Below are positions 47,943-56,782 of a stretch of DNA of 64,000 nt, one piece after another (positions within the stretch are counted from its first letter, which is position 1; each line of letters begins with the position of its first letter). Under the pieces are notes generated by a model. That model was not told where the DNA came from, made no database searches, and saw only the letters and a list, made by a program, of their open reading frames with translations. The position numbers were made by a program, and so were the translations under genes. The stretch spans positions 1 to 64,000 of the forward strand of contig JACRMM010000018.1 of assembly GCA_016214985.1 (NCBI GenBank), read 5' to 3'. This stretch comes from Deltaproteobacteria bacterium. GTDB taxonomy: Bacteria > Desulfobacterota > Deferrisomatia > Deferrisomatales > JACRMM01.

Positions 47943-49421
47943 CTACCCAAGCTCCCCTCGAAACGCACGCTCCAGGATGGACTGCTCAAGGTGGTCGAGG
48001 AGGGTGAATTTCTGGGTCAAGAGCTGGCGAAGTTCGCCGACGTCAGCGCCCGCGGCTTCCAATCGACCAACGACCTCATCCTGTCGGGCCAGAGACGGAA
48101 GCAGGACAGGCATTTCAACGAGGTTCGTCGCGTTGATGTTGACCTGGCCGATGGCACGGGTGAGCTTCGATTGGATGTGCATCCGTCCTCTGGTCGAGTT
48201 GATATAGGCCGCGAGGTAGGCGGGGCGCGACTTCGAGGGTCTGGCGGTCAGACGCAGGAGGTATGAAGCGAACACCGCGTCTCTCGGCTCTCGGAATACG
48301 GCGCACTTCCCCACCAGCTCCACGCTGTTGGTTCGGTTGACGAGGATGTCGCCGTCACGAAGAAGGTACTTCCCGCGTTCCTTTTCCTGCAATTCCAAGA
48401 ACTTCAGGTGCTCGAAAGAGAGCTCGCCGTCTTGGATATTTCCCATTCGCAGAATCGGGAGGCCGAGAGGCGTCTCCGACGCCTTGAGGGAGAGGCCGTA
48501 TTGGGGCTTCTCTTTGAGCACCGAGCCAAGGGGAACTACCGGTGCGCAAGCCACCGCGAGGTCGTTGAAGAGATCATCCGCGATGGATGGCGGAAGCGCC
48601 TTGCTGGCAGACGACATCTCTCCGAGCAGTCGCCGCGCCTCCCGAACGTCGGCGAGGAGGTCTTCGAGGCGGGCGACGATGTGGCGCTGGAGTTCGAGAG
48701 AACGCGAAGGGTCACGAGGAAAGGGAATCGGCAGAGGGACCGCGTCAAGCTCGCCCCTGGTGATGTGGCGCAGTCCAACGCCGCCCTGGGCCCGGCGAAT
48801 CAGCTCGTCGAGCCGCAGGTTGACGGCGTGAGCGAAATAAGAGGCGTCAACCCGCGACGCATCGAAATCCACACGGAATATGTGCTGATTCAGTACCCCG
48901 GGACCTCTATTCCAAACGAATGCTCCAAAGGACGTTCCCGGGGTGCCGGACCAAGAGATGAGGACGTCGCCATCCTTCACCAGATGTCTCGGCTCGACGG
49001 TTCCGGCGAAGTAGTTGAAGGGCTTGGCGTGGTTGTTCAAGTTCTGGATGCGAATGATGGGCAGCCCCGCCGTCCCCCAGTCCTGTGCCTTGAAGGCTCG
49101 TCCGTTCAAGAGGTCACACAGGTTCCCGATCGGGACCCACTCCCACCCCTTGGGCAGCTCCCACGGGCCGTCGGAATGGTGGGTCCGCTTCGCTTGACCC
49201 ACCCTACGCGAGGACGGGGGCAACTCGTAGGGCGGGGCTTGCCCCGCCGCGTCGTGGGGGTGGCGGGGCAAGCCCCGCCCTACGGCGCCATCCGTGTTCG
49301 CTGGTTGTGGGAGCGCCGCCTCGGCGCGATTTGTCGCGTCAGCGGCAGGGCGCATTTCGGCCTCCGGCCGAGGTCGCGGCGGGGGCGCCGCTCCCACAAG
49401 GGGGCGTTTGCCTCGGGGCAT
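47943..49421 (-). CDS. hsdS: type I restriction-modification specificity subunit
   Basis: A 492-residue HsdS with two target-recognition domains. The first starts near residue 85 ('GPWELPKGWEWVPIGNLCDL', then 'NGRAFKAQDWGTAGLPIIRI'); the second starts near 300 ('VPLGSVLKEKPQYGLSLKAS', then 'LPILRMGNIQDGELS'). Helical conserved spacers are 'RHIVARLEDLLADVREARRL' and 'EVVGRLEAAGADVGELRQLL', ending 'ILERAFRGEL'. The ATG overlaps the hsdM stop (TGATG). Residues about 8-65 are not HsdS-like; they are encoded by two palindromic repeats lying inside the frame (49226-49284 and 49305-49399). Confidence 0.92.
   Translation of the reverse strand: MPRGKRPLVGAAPPPRPRPEAEMRPAADATNRAEAALPQPANTDGAVGRGLPRHPHDAAGQAPPYELPPSSRRVGQAKRTHHSDGPWELPKGWEWVPIGNLCDLLNGRAFKAQDWGTAGLPIIRIQNLNNHAKPFNYFAGTVEPRHLVKDGDVLISWSGTPGTSFGAFVWNRGPGVLNQHIFRVDFDASRVDASYFAHAVNLRLDELIRRAQGGVGLRHITRGELDAVPLPIPFPRDPSRSLELQRHIVARLEDLLADVREARRLLGEMSSASKALPPSIADDLFNDLAVACAPVVPLGSVLKEKPQYGLSLKASETPLGLPILRMGNIQDGELSFEHLKFLELQEKERGKYLLRDGDILVNRTNSVELVGKCAVFREPRDAVFASYLLRLTARPSKSRPAYLAAYINSTRGRMHIQSKLTRAIGQVNINATNLVEMPVLLPSLARQDEVVGRLEAAGADVGELRQLLTQKFTLLDHLEQSILERAFRGELG
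49226..49284. repeat. long palindrome (23-base arms) inside hsdS
   Basis: The left arm 49226-49248 begins CGTAGGGCGGGGC and is perfectly complementary to the right arm 49262-49284; the spacer is 13 bases. Each arm is itself nearly palindromic (GGCGGGGC-TT-GCCCCGCC). This is a REP- or MITE-like unit; a related copy sits at the end of ftsK (23283-23305). It lies in frame within the 5' part of hsdS. Confidence 0.92.
49305..49399. repeat. second inverted-repeat element (11-base outer arms) inside hsdS
   Basis: TTGTGGGAGCG (49305-49315) and CGCTCCCACAA (49389-49399) are perfect 11-base ends of a 95-base unit that contains an inner palindrome around CGGCCTCCGGCCG. TGTGGGAGCG-type ends recall the REP/BIME sequences of RAYT transposase families. 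Twenty bases separate it from the GTAGGGCGGGGC palindrome, so two different elements are clustered. Confidence 0.88.
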
Positions 49422-50941
49422 CAGGCTTCCTCCCCGTTGCCCAGCCTCTCGTGGAGCCGCTCGATGATGCTCCCGAACTCACGGCTCCTCTCCAGGAGCA
49501 TGGCGGTAAGTTCGGCGGGGGGCGGGAGGTTCTCGCCTTCGGGACGGCTGGGGTTCTTGGTCGAGAGGTCGTAGCCTCGGGCGGCGAGGGTCTCGAGGGT
49601 CTCGAACCAGCTTTGCTCGGTCGCCTCCGGGCGCGGGGCCTTGCCCTTTCGGTAAGCATTCCAGCGGGCCCAGAGATCCCGTGCCTCATCGAAGTGACCG
49701 TCGGCGATGGGGGCTCCCTTGCTGAACTTCTTGAGGTTTTCGGGGACCGGCAGCTCGTAGTAGAGCACCTCCTTCGTGGGGCCGGGCCGCTCGAAGAAGA
49801 GGAGCGCGGTCTTCACGTCTGAGTAGGGCGCGAAGGTGCCGGGTGGGAGGCTCACGACCAGGAAGAGATCGAAGGTCTCCAAGAGGTTCTGCTTCACGGC
49901 GGCAAAGGCTCCTCCCCGGAAGAGGGTCCCCTCGGGCACGACCATGCCGCAGCGGGAACCGTCGCGCGCTTTCAGCTTCTTCATGATGTATTCGAGGAAA
50001 AGGAGCTCGGTGGCGTTGGACTTCACGGGGAAGTTCTGCTGGATCTGCTGGTTCTCGGTGCCCCCGAAGGGCGGGTTGGTGACCACCACGTCCGAGCGCT
50101 CGGAGAGGTGGCGGCTGTCCTCTTCCAGGGTGTTTCGCCGGCGGATGGTCGGCGCCCTGAGGCCGTGGAGCACCAGGTTCATGAGCCCCAGGAGCGCGGG
50201 TACCGACTTCTTCTCGTTGCCGAAGAAGGTGCGTCGCTGGAGGGTCTCGTGGTCCTTGCGGGTTCGCTCCTTCGCCCGCATGTACTCGAACGACTCGGCC
50301 AGGAAGCCGCAGGACCCGCAGGCCGGGTCGTCCACCGTCTCGCCGATCTGGGGGTCGATCACCTGCACTACGAACCGGATGACGGGGCGCGGGGTGTAGA
50401 ACTCGCCGGCGAGCTTGTTCTCGTTGCCGAGCTTCTGGAGCAGGCCCTCGTAGACGTGGGCCACGGTGTGGATGTCGTCGGGGTTCTGGAAGTCGACCTC
50501 GTCCACGATAGCGAGGACATCTTTGAGGTTGAAGGGCGACGCACACACGATGACGTTGCGGTCGCTGAACACACCGGCGATGAGCTCCCGTTCCGACGAT
50601 CCTGACAGGGACGCCAGGTGCGGGATCAAGTCGCCCCGGACGAACTGCATGAGCTTGTCCCCGTCCCACTCGGGAGAGCCCCTCTTGCCGTTCTTCTGCC
50701 TCTTCCCCAGCGCCTTGGGCACCCAGGCGGACCACCGATACTTGCCCTCGATCATGCGGGTGAACGTGCGGCCCTTGAGGCCGGCCTCGGCCTCGAAAAC
50801 CTCCTCCTGCTCATCCAAGAACTTCAGGAAGAGCACCCAGGAGAGGTGCTCGACGTACTCCATCACGCCGCCGCAGTTGTTGTCGCGGCGCATGATGTCG
50901 CACGCGCGCCAGATGTCGTTTGCCAGTTCTTCGCGGCTCAT
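49421..50941 (-). CDS. hsdM: type I restriction-modification DNA methyltransferase subunit
   Basis: A 506-residue N6-adenine methyltransferase. The N-terminal HsdM domain ('LANDIWRACDIMRRDNNCGG', 'VLFLKFLDEQEEVFEAE') precedes the SAM-binding 'DPACGSCGFLAESFEYM' and the catalytic 'VVTNPPFGGTENQQIQQNFP' (NPPF motif). It works with HsdS for methylation and with HsdR for restriction. The start overlaps the hsdR stop (ATGA). Confidence 0.96.
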   Translation of the reverse strand: MSREELANDIWRACDIMRRDNNCGGVMEYVEHLSWVLFLKFLDEQEEVFEAEAGLKGRTFTRMIEGKYRWSAWVPKALGKRQKNGKRGSPEWDGDKLMQFVRGDLIPHLASLSGSSERELIAGVFSDRNVIVCASPFNLKDVLAIVDEVDFQNPDDIHTVAHVYEGLLQKLGNENKLAGEFYTPRPVIRFVVQVIDPQIGETVDDPACGSCGFLAESFEYMRAKERTRKDHETLQRRTFFGNEKKSVPALLGLMNLVLHGLRAPTIRRRNTLEEDSRHLSERSDVVVTNPPFGGTENQQIQQNFPVKSNATELLFLEYIMKKLKARDGSRCGMVVPEGTLFRGGAFAAVKQNLLETFDLFLVVSLPPGTFAPYSDVKTALLFFERPGPTKEVLYYELPVPENLKKFSKGAPIADGHFDEARDLWARWNAYRKGKAPRPEATEQSWFETLETLAARGYDLSTKNPSRPEGENLPPPAELTAMLLERSREFGSIIERLHERLGNGEEA

Positions 50942-53574
50942 TCGGTCTCCCCGGGATACAGGCGTTTTTGAAGTTCAGACACTACGGTCTTCAGGCCCGT
51001 CAGGCCTCCGAAACGCTTCATCACGCCCGGGGCGAGACCCATCTCGCGGAAGGGGGAGAGCCGAAACACCTCGGAGCTGGCGAGCTCGTTGACCCCGGCC
51101 AGGCGGTACTTGTCCAAGAGCGCGAGGAGGACCTCGCGCGCCTTTGCGTTGAAGCCTCGGAGGAAGCCGCCCTCTCGGTTCAGAAAGGCGTCGGCCCGCT
51201 CTGTTCGGGTGTGTACCGGCGCACCGAAGACCAGATGAGAGAGGAGGTCGAACTGGTCGGCCTCGGGTGCATTCAGGACCTCGGCCAGGATGTCCACCTG
51301 GACGCTCTCCTCCTCCAACTCGTCGAGGAAGCGTTCTCTCCTGTCCGGATCGCTCCAGACCTCCCGCAGCGCGGCTGGGTCCGGTGCCTGCTCGATCACG
51401 CGAGCCTTGGTGTAATCGACGTACTCGGCCACGGTGAGATGGTCGCCGCTGCCCTCGATAAAGAAGGTGGTCTCATCGGCGATCGTGACGGTGACCTTCT
51501 TGCCGATGATCTTTCGCACCGGTTCCTGCTCGGGCCGCAGCGCGATGACCACGCTTTGGACCGCGTCGGGTGCGGTCTCGACGGTCAGGGAGCTGGGTCG
51601 GTAGCCCGCCCCTTGGGCGGTCACCTGGAGTTTCGAAGCGGGGAGTTCTTCGAACCGAAATCGCCCGTCGTCGTCCGTTCGGCAGGGGCCCTGCTGCTCG
51701 TTGGGCCCGGTGAGCACGGTCACCGAGGCTCCGACGAGGAGGGCTTCGGTGTCGGCATCCACGACGAGGCCTTCCAGAACGCTCGTGCGGGGTCCCTCAT
51801 AGGGGGGCGGGGCTTCCCCTGGCGGCCGGTCCCAGCCGTCGAAGAGGCGGGTAGCGCCCACGTAGTCGATGATCCGAAACCACTCCTTGCCGGTCGCCGC
51901 GTCCACCCGCGAACCCCGGCCGATGATCTGCTTGAAGAGGATCTGCGACGCGAGCGGCTTCATGAAGACGATGTTCTTGCACGAGGGAACGTCGACGCCT
52001 GTGGAGAGAAGCTCGGCCGTAGTGGCGACGACCGGGGTCTTCTTGTCGCTGTCCTGGAAGCTCTCGAGCCAGGTGAGGGCTTCACTCTCTTCCGAGATGA
52101 TCGGCACCGCGTAGTCGGAGAAGCCAAGATGGCCAAACGCGTCTTGGAGAAGGCGTGAGGTCATCCTTGCGTGCTCCATATCCACACAGAACACCATCGT
52201 CTTCTGCATGGGGCCGAATCGGCGGAGCAGGCCGGCCAGATGGTCGACCATGGTGGCCGTCCGATCGGGAAGCGTGATCTCGCGCTCGAAGTGGGGCGTC
52301 AGGTAGCCATCTCTGAGGGTCGCACCGGGCGGCACATAGAACTCCGCGCCTTGCGCCTTGGCCTCTTGGATGCTCAGGCCGTTTCGGTCTACGGTGGTGC
52401 GGACGCGGTGGACCTTGTAGGTGGCGAGAAACCCGTCCTCGATCCCCTGACCAAGGCTGTATGTGTAGGCAGGCGGGTGCCACTTGCCCTTGCACGGGTC
52501 GTCGGGGTCCACCGGGACCTCCGGTTCTTCGGCACAGAAGTAAGAGTAGGTGTCGATGCTCTCGTCCCGCTTGGGGGTTGCCGTCATACCGAACTGCACC
52601 GCGTCGGGAAAGTGCTTCAGGATGTCGTTCCATTTCCCGAAGCCCGACCGGTGACACTCGTCGATAATGATCAGGCCGAAGAAATCCCTCGGAATCTTCT
52701 CGAAGAGGCGCTCTCGGCCGTCATCCGAATCGAGAGACTGGTAGAGGGCAAAGTACAGATCCCGGTTGGCGTTGAACTTCCCTCCCTCGATGATCCCCCG
52801 AGGGTCTGAGGATCCATCCCGAAAGGGGCTGAAGGCGTTGAAGGCCTGGTCTCGGAGCGGGACCCGATCAGCGATGAAGAGGACCGGCTTTCGGAGGAAC
52901 CCGGACTTTCGGAGCTTCCAGACGATCTGAAAGGCGGTGAACGTCTTGCCCGTTCCGGTGGCCATGGCCACTAGGATTCGTTTCTGTCCCCGCAGGACTC
53001 GCTCGATCACCCTGCGGGCTGCCACTTCCTGGAAGTAGCGCAGTTCCTTTCCGCAGATCGAGGGCGGGCAGGCTGAGTATAGGATGGGGCTCTTTAAGAC
53101 CCCCTCCTTCGCTTCGGCGGCGAGAAGTGCGCTGGCGGCAGCGGTGGCCGGTCGACGAGCCCCGATCCAGCGCTGCCATAACTCTTGCGGCGAAGGGAAC
53201 TCCTTCAATTCACGGCTCTTGTTTGCGTGGAAGTCGAACTCGACGAAACCGTGGCCGTTGCCGGAGTAAGCGAAGGGCACGTCCAACTGGCGAGCGTAGG
53301 CCTTTGCCTGCTCCAATCCCGCGTCGGGGGAGCAACCTTCGGCCTTGGCTTCCAGGACGGCGACCATCTGACCGCGGAAGCGCAGGAGGTAGTCGGCCCG
53401 GCGGGGCTCCCGGCGCCGGGACTCCTCGCCTACCAAGTAGATGCGTCCGGCGGTGAACGGACGTCCCTTCGTGAAGAAGTGCTCCCGCTCGATCTCGCTC
53501 TCGCCCCAGCCGGAGCGCTTGAGCTTCGGATCGATGAGCTTTGCCCGGGTCTCGGCTTCGTTGAGGCGCCGCAT
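50938..53574 (-). CDS. hsdR: type I restriction endonuclease subunit with a carboxypeptidase-regulatory-like insert
   Basis: An 878-residue HsdR. The N-terminal nuclease domain has 'RADYLLRFRGQMVAVLEAKA' (PD-(D/E)XK type). The helicase has Walker A 'VAMATGTGKTFTAFQIVWKL', DECH box 'LIIIDECHRSGFGKWN' and 'FGMTATPKRDESIDTYSYF', close to EcoEI-type R subunits. Residues about 598-680 are unusual: 'LEGLVVDADTEALLVGASVT', 'DDDGRFRFEELPASKLQVTA' and 'GAGYRPSSLTVET' look like a carboxypeptidase regulatory-like (CarboxypepD_reg) beta domain. The C-terminus resumes as a type I R C-terminal domain. Translocates DNA and cuts at a distance. Confidence 0.94.
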   Translation of the reverse strand: MRRLNEAETRAKLIDPKLKRSGWGESEIEREHFFTKGRPFTAGRIYLVGEESRRREPRRADYLLRFRGQMVAVLEAKAEGCSPDAGLEQAKAYARQLDVPFAYSGNGHGFVEFDFHANKSRELKEFPSPQELWQRWIGARRPATAAASALLAAEAKEGVLKSPILYSACPPSICGKELRYFQEVAARRVIERVLRGQKRILVAMATGTGKTFTAFQIVWKLRKSGFLRKPVLFIADRVPLRDQAFNAFSPFRDGSSDPRGIIEGGKFNANRDLYFALYQSLDSDDGRERLFEKIPRDFFGLIIIDECHRSGFGKWNDILKHFPDAVQFGMTATPKRDESIDTYSYFCAEEPEVPVDPDDPCKGKWHPPAYTYSLGQGIEDGFLATYKVHRVRTTVDRNGLSIQEAKAQGAEFYVPPGATLRDGYLTPHFEREITLPDRTATMVDHLAGLLRRFGPMQKTMVFCVDMEHARMTSRLLQDAFGHLGFSDYAVPIISEESEALTWLESFQDSDKKTPVVATTAELLSTGVDVPSCKNIVFMKPLASQILFKQIIGRGSRVDAATGKEWFRIIDYVGATRLFDGWDRPPGEAPPPYEGPRTSVLEGLVVDADTEALLVGASVTVLTGPNEQQGPCRTDDDGRFRFEELPASKLQVTAQGAGYRPSSLTVETAPDAVQSVVIALRPEQEPVRKIIGKKVTVTIADETTFFIEGSGDHLTVAEYVDYTKARVIEQAPDPAALREVWSDPDRRERFLDELEEESVQVDILAEVLNAPEADQFDLLSHLVFGAPVHTRTERADAFLNREGGFLRGFNAKAREVLLALLDKYRLAGVNELASSEVFRLSPFREMGLAPGVMKRFGGLTGLKTVVSELQKRLYPGETE

Positions 53575-53947
53575 GGGGTTCCCCTCCCGTGTCTCGCAAT
53601 TCCCGGCGGCCCCTGCAGCGGGTTCGCCGGTGCGCGACTGTAGCGCAACCGGTGCCCGGTGGGCACGCGAAAAGCCTTTTCTGCTTGATCGTGCCCCGAG
53701 TCACGAACCGGTAGACCGTGACGGGCCGGAGTTGAGCGATCCGGTAGGTTCAGCCCGAGATCTGCCCCTCCCCGGCCGGGTTTCACCAAGCGTCAGCCGG
53801 CCGACACAGGGGGCGAGCCGTTTCCACCGCCTTGCCCCGTTAGGCTTCGAAGAGCGGTGCCTTCTCGGGGCCGGGACCTACCCGGTTCAGGGTCTCGGTG
53901 TGAGAGAAGAGGGGAGACCCCGCCCTGGCAGCTCGGGCCCCGGGGGA
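53575..53947. other. 373-base region upstream of hsdR
   Basis: No supported gene. It must hold the hsd promoter (minus strand); a possible -10 TACAGT lies near 53640 but no good -35 fits. Two palindromes lie beside it: GTGCCC/GGGCAC (53652-53666) and GAAAAG/CTTTTC (53669-53681). The remainder, up to the gene remnant ending at 53948, shows nothing else. Confidence 0.5.
53652..53681. promoter_or_regulatory. adjacent palindromes in the hsdR upstream region
   Basis: GTGCCC-GGT-GGGCAC (53652-53666) and GAAAAG-C-CTTTTC (53669-53681) are perfect inverted repeats separated by two bases. They lie about 80-110 bases upstream of the hsdR ATG, where an operator would be expected. No controller gene sits next to the hsd operon, so the binding protein, if any, is unknown. 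Confidence 0.4.
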
Positions 53948-54510
53948 TCAGTCGACGTCCTCGTCGATCGGGGCAAAGGCAGGCAGGACTGCGTGCCACT
54001 TGGCCTCGATGACTTCGTCTCCGAACCCCATCGTCCGAAACTCGGCGGGTCTTTGGGCGTGGACGGTGAAGTGAAAGCCCTCGGGGCCGACCCGTTCGCG
54101 GAGCGTGTCGAGGATCTGGCGGCACCGCGCCGGCGTTTCGTTGGGGCCGGAGGTGAAGAAGGGCTTCCCCTCGTGCCCGAAGGAGAACACCTCCCGGCAC
54201 GTCGCGGTGTCGATGCCCTCGAGGCTGCGGGCCGCCTCCCGATAGTCCGGGTGGGGCGGGAAGCCGAGGCCGCGGGCGTAGTCCACGGCGTCCAAGATCA
54301 GCTACTTGGCATAGGCCGGCTCGACCTCCTCCAAGGACTCCTCGATCAAAAGGTGCTCCGCGAAGTCCTCATACCGGGCCTCGGAACAGACCCTGAGCAG
54401 CGCGTCTTTGACGCCCAGGCACCAGGGGTCTACCAGGAAGCCGGCGTAGGCGATGTCGCCGTCGGGAAGTCTTCGGCTGACCAGTACGGTGCCGATGCCG
54501 ATGACATCCA
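53948..54510 (-). pseudogene. 3' part of a conserved hypothetical gene with an in-frame amber codon
   Basis: One frame reads 'DVIGIGTVLVSRRLPDGDIA', 'YAGFLVDPWCLGVKDALLRV', ... 'EEVEPAYAK', then a TAG (54302-54304), then 'LILDAVDYARGLGFPPHPDY' ... to a stop at 53948. Both sides belong to one protein family that I recall as 'LVD.(Y/F)CLGVK' and 'YA..LGF.PHPDY' conserved hypotheticals; the amber replaces one position without a frame shift. The 5' end is missing: at 54510 the sequence switches to the sensor fragment next door. Truncation and the stop make a pseudogene most likely. Stop-codon recoding is a remote alternative. Confidence 0.75.
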
Positions 54511-54819
54511 CACGGGGTCGAAGTACCCCCGCTTTTCCCTCTCGCCCAAGAGAGGGAAGATCGCCGGCTTCAGTTGCTGCGAGAAGTAGGCGTGCGTGGC
54601 GAGATTGCGGGACAGAACGAGGGTGGCCCTCGCATCGGCCTCCTCGAGGGCCTGCCTCCGCTCGTAGCGATGGACCGCGAGGAGCAGGACCAGGGCGCAG
54701 GCGAAGAACGCAGCACCGGTCGCCAGACTGACTCGCAGAGCCACGGTGCGGGACTCCGCGGACGGAGGTGGGTCGGCTTCGGCCGGTGACGAGGGAAGGC
54801 TCGGAGGTTGTGCGGACAT
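54511..54819 (-). pseudogene. N-terminal fragment of a DUF3365-type membrane sensor gene
   Basis: ATG 54819 follows GAGGAACCC. The product has a membrane segment ('AAFFACALVLLLAVHRYERR') and a partial periplasmic domain, 'LVLSRNLATHAYFSQQLKPA' continuing 'IFPLLGEREKRGYFDPVW'. 'YF...LKPA.F' and 'FDPVWMS' are marks of the DUF3365/Tll0287-like sensory domain of histidine kinases and chemoreceptors. At 'FDPVW' the reading shifts into an unrelated gene, so the domain end and all signalling parts are missing. A deletion joining two genes explains both fragments. Confidence 0.75.
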
Positions 54820-55000
54820 GGGTTCCTCGGCGGGGCGAGGGCAGCGGGTGCTCCGTGGAGGAGCGTCCGAGTCAATCGAGAGTCGTTATAACAGAAACGC
54901 AGCGCCAAAAAACCGGTCGTCTTGACGCCTTCGGCTCGGAGGTTCGCCGAAGGATGAAGCCGCACGCTCACGACACGACCCGGGCCCGCAAGACCTCGCC

Positions 55001-55021
55001 AGACCAGAAATCGACTGGTCT
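55001..55021. promoter_or_regulatory. inverted repeat in the prfC upstream region
   Basis: AGACCAG (55001-55007) and CTGGTCT (55015-55021) are perfect 7-base arms with a 7-base centre, 62 bases before the prfC start. Another hairpin, CCTTCGGC/GCCGAAGG, lies at 54928-54953. An operator or leader structure is possible. I find no convincing -35/-10 pair around them. Confidence 0.35.
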
Positions 55022-55082
55022 CGCCTGACCAATTCCTGTATTTTCTGCGGCTACCCGCCACGTCCGGAGGTCTTTCCGAACC

Positions 55083-56675
55083 ATGGAACCCCAGAACGAT
55101 CGCCTCGCCGACGAGATCGCGCGGCGGCGCACCTTCGCCATCATCTCCCACCCCGACGCGGGGAAGACGACGCTCACGGAGAAGCTCCTTCTCTACGGCG
55201 GCGCCATTCATCTGGCCGGCGCGGTAAAGGCCCGGCGCGCGGCGCGCCACGCCACGTCGGACTGGATGGAGCTCGAGAAACAGAGGGGAATCTCGATCAC
55301 TACGAGCGTCATGCAGTTCGAGTACGGGGGCTACAAGATCAACATCCTCGACACCCCCGGCCACCAGGACTTCTCCGAAGACACCTATCGCACCCTGTCC
55401 GCGGCGGATTCGGCCGTGATGCTCATCGATTGCGCCAAGGGCGTGGAGACCCAGACCAAGAAGCTCTTCAAGGTCTGCCGGATGCGCGGCATCCCCATCT
55501 TCACGTTCGTCAACAAGCTCGACCGGGAGGGCCGGCCGCCCCTGGAACTGCTCACGGAGATCGAGGACGTCCTCGGCATCGCGGCGTGCCCGGTGAACTG
55601 GCCGCTGGGGATGGGAAAGTCGTTTCGAGGCGTGTACGACGTGGGCCGCACCTCGGTCCACCTCTTCCAGGCCGGAGAGCACGGGCAGAAGCGGATTGCC
55701 TCTTCGGTGGCAGGGCCCCGGGACCCGGCGCTGGAGGCACTGCTCTCGGAGCACGACTATCGCCACTTTCTCGACGAGATCGACCTGCTGGAGGGCGCGG
55801 GGGAGGAACTGGACCCGCAGCGCGTGTCGGCGGGCACCTTGACGCCGGTGTTCTTCGGGAGCGCCATGACGAACTTCGGCGTGGAGCCGTTCCTGCTCGA
55901 CTTCCTGCAGATGGCGCCTCCGCCCGGCCCCCGGGCGACGAGCGAAGGGGACTTGAGCCCAGAAGAACCCCGTTTCTCGGGATTCGTGTTCAAGATCCAG
56001 GCGAACATGAACCCGCAGCATCGCGACCGGGTCGCCTTCCTGCGCATATGCTCGGGCCACTTTCAGAAAGGGATGAAGGCTCGGCACGCGCGCACGGGGA
56101 GGGATGTGACGCTCGCCCTTCCCCTCCAATTCATGGCCCAGGAGCGGGTACTCGTAGAGGAAGCCTTCCCGGGAGACGTGGTGGGCCTCCACGACCGGGG
56201 CACCTTTCACATCGGCGACGCCCTGGCCGAGGGGGAGCCGATCACCTTCGAGGGGATCCCCCACTTCTCGCCCGAGCACTTCGCGCGGGTGCGCGTGAAG
56301 AACGCGCTCAAGTCCAAGCAGTTGCTCAAGGGACTGCAGCAACTCGGCGAGGAGGGGGCGATCCAGGTGTTTCGCCAGCCCCATGCAGACCGGGACCCGA
56401 TCGTGGGGGCCGTCGGGCTCCTGCAGTTCGACGTCCTCCGGTTCCGCCTCGAGGCAGAGTACGGTGTGCCCGTCCAACTCGAGAAGCTCCCGTACGAGGT
56501 CGCCCGCTGGGTCCGCGGCGGGGGCCTCGACGCGGCCGCCATCGATCGCGACACGAGCACCCTGTGGTGTGAGGACCGGGAGGGCCAGCCCGTGATCCTG
56601 TTCAAGAGCGAGTGGTCGCTGAACTGGTTGGCCGAGAGGAACCCGAAGGTCGAGTTCCGAGACACGGCGGCCTGA
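55083..56675 (+). CDS. prfC: peptide chain release factor 3
   Basis: A 530-residue translational GTPase that recycles release factors 1 and 2 from the ribosome. G1 'ISHPDAGKTTLTEKLLLYGG', switch region 'KQRGISITTSVMQFEY', G3 'DTPGHQDFSEDTYRTL' and G4 'NKLDRE' are intact, and length matches RF3. ATG 55083 follows GGAGG at suitable spacing. It converges on the cold-shock gene with one shared hairpin between them. Confidence 0.96.
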   Translation: MEPQNDRLADEIARRRTFAIISHPDAGKTTLTEKLLLYGGAIHLAGAVKARRAARHATSDWMELEKQRGISITTSVMQFEYGGYKINILDTPGHQDFSEDTYRTLSAADSAVMLIDCAKGVETQTKKLFKVCRMRGIPIFTFVNKLDREGRPPLELLTEIEDVLGIAACPVNWPLGMGKSFRGVYDVGRTSVHLFQAGEHGQKRIASSVAGPRDPALEALLSEHDYRHFLDEIDLLEGAGEELDPQRVSAGTLTPVFFGSAMTNFGVEPFLLDFLQMAPPPGPRATSEGDLSPEEPRFSGFVFKIQANMNPQHRDRVAFLRICSGHFQKGMKARHARTGRDVTLALPLQFMAQERVLVEEAFPGDVVGLHDRGTFHIGDALAEGEPITFEGIPHFSPEHFARVRVKNALKSKQLLKGLQQLGEEGAIQVFRQPHADRDPIVGAVGLLQFDVLRFRLEAEYGVPVQLEKLPYEVARWVRGGGLDAAAIDRDTSTLWCEDREGQPVILFKSEWSLNWLAERNPKVEFRDTAA

Positions 56676-56727
56676 TGAGGGGGCGCCCCATCGATCGCCG
56701 CGCGTGCGGAGTCTCAGGGCAGAAATG

Positions 56728-56762
56728 AGTGAAGGCGGGCCCCGGGGGGGCCCGCCTTCACT
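56728..56762. terminator. bidirectional hairpin terminator between prfC and the cold-shock gene
   Basis: AGTGAAGGCGGGCCC (56728-56742) and GGGCCCGCCTTCACT (56748-56762) form a perfect 15-base stem with a CGGGG loop. It lies 53 bases after the prfC stop and 20 bases after the stop of the convergent cold-shock gene. T-runs are weak on both sides, but the stem is very stable. Confidence 0.8.
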
Positions 56763-56782
56763 GGGAGTTTCTGAGTCTGCGC

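Noticed and set aside
47695..48291. CRISPR array or spacers within the defence island
   Set aside because: No regularly spaced direct repeats of 23-47 bases were seen anywhere in the window, and no cas gene.
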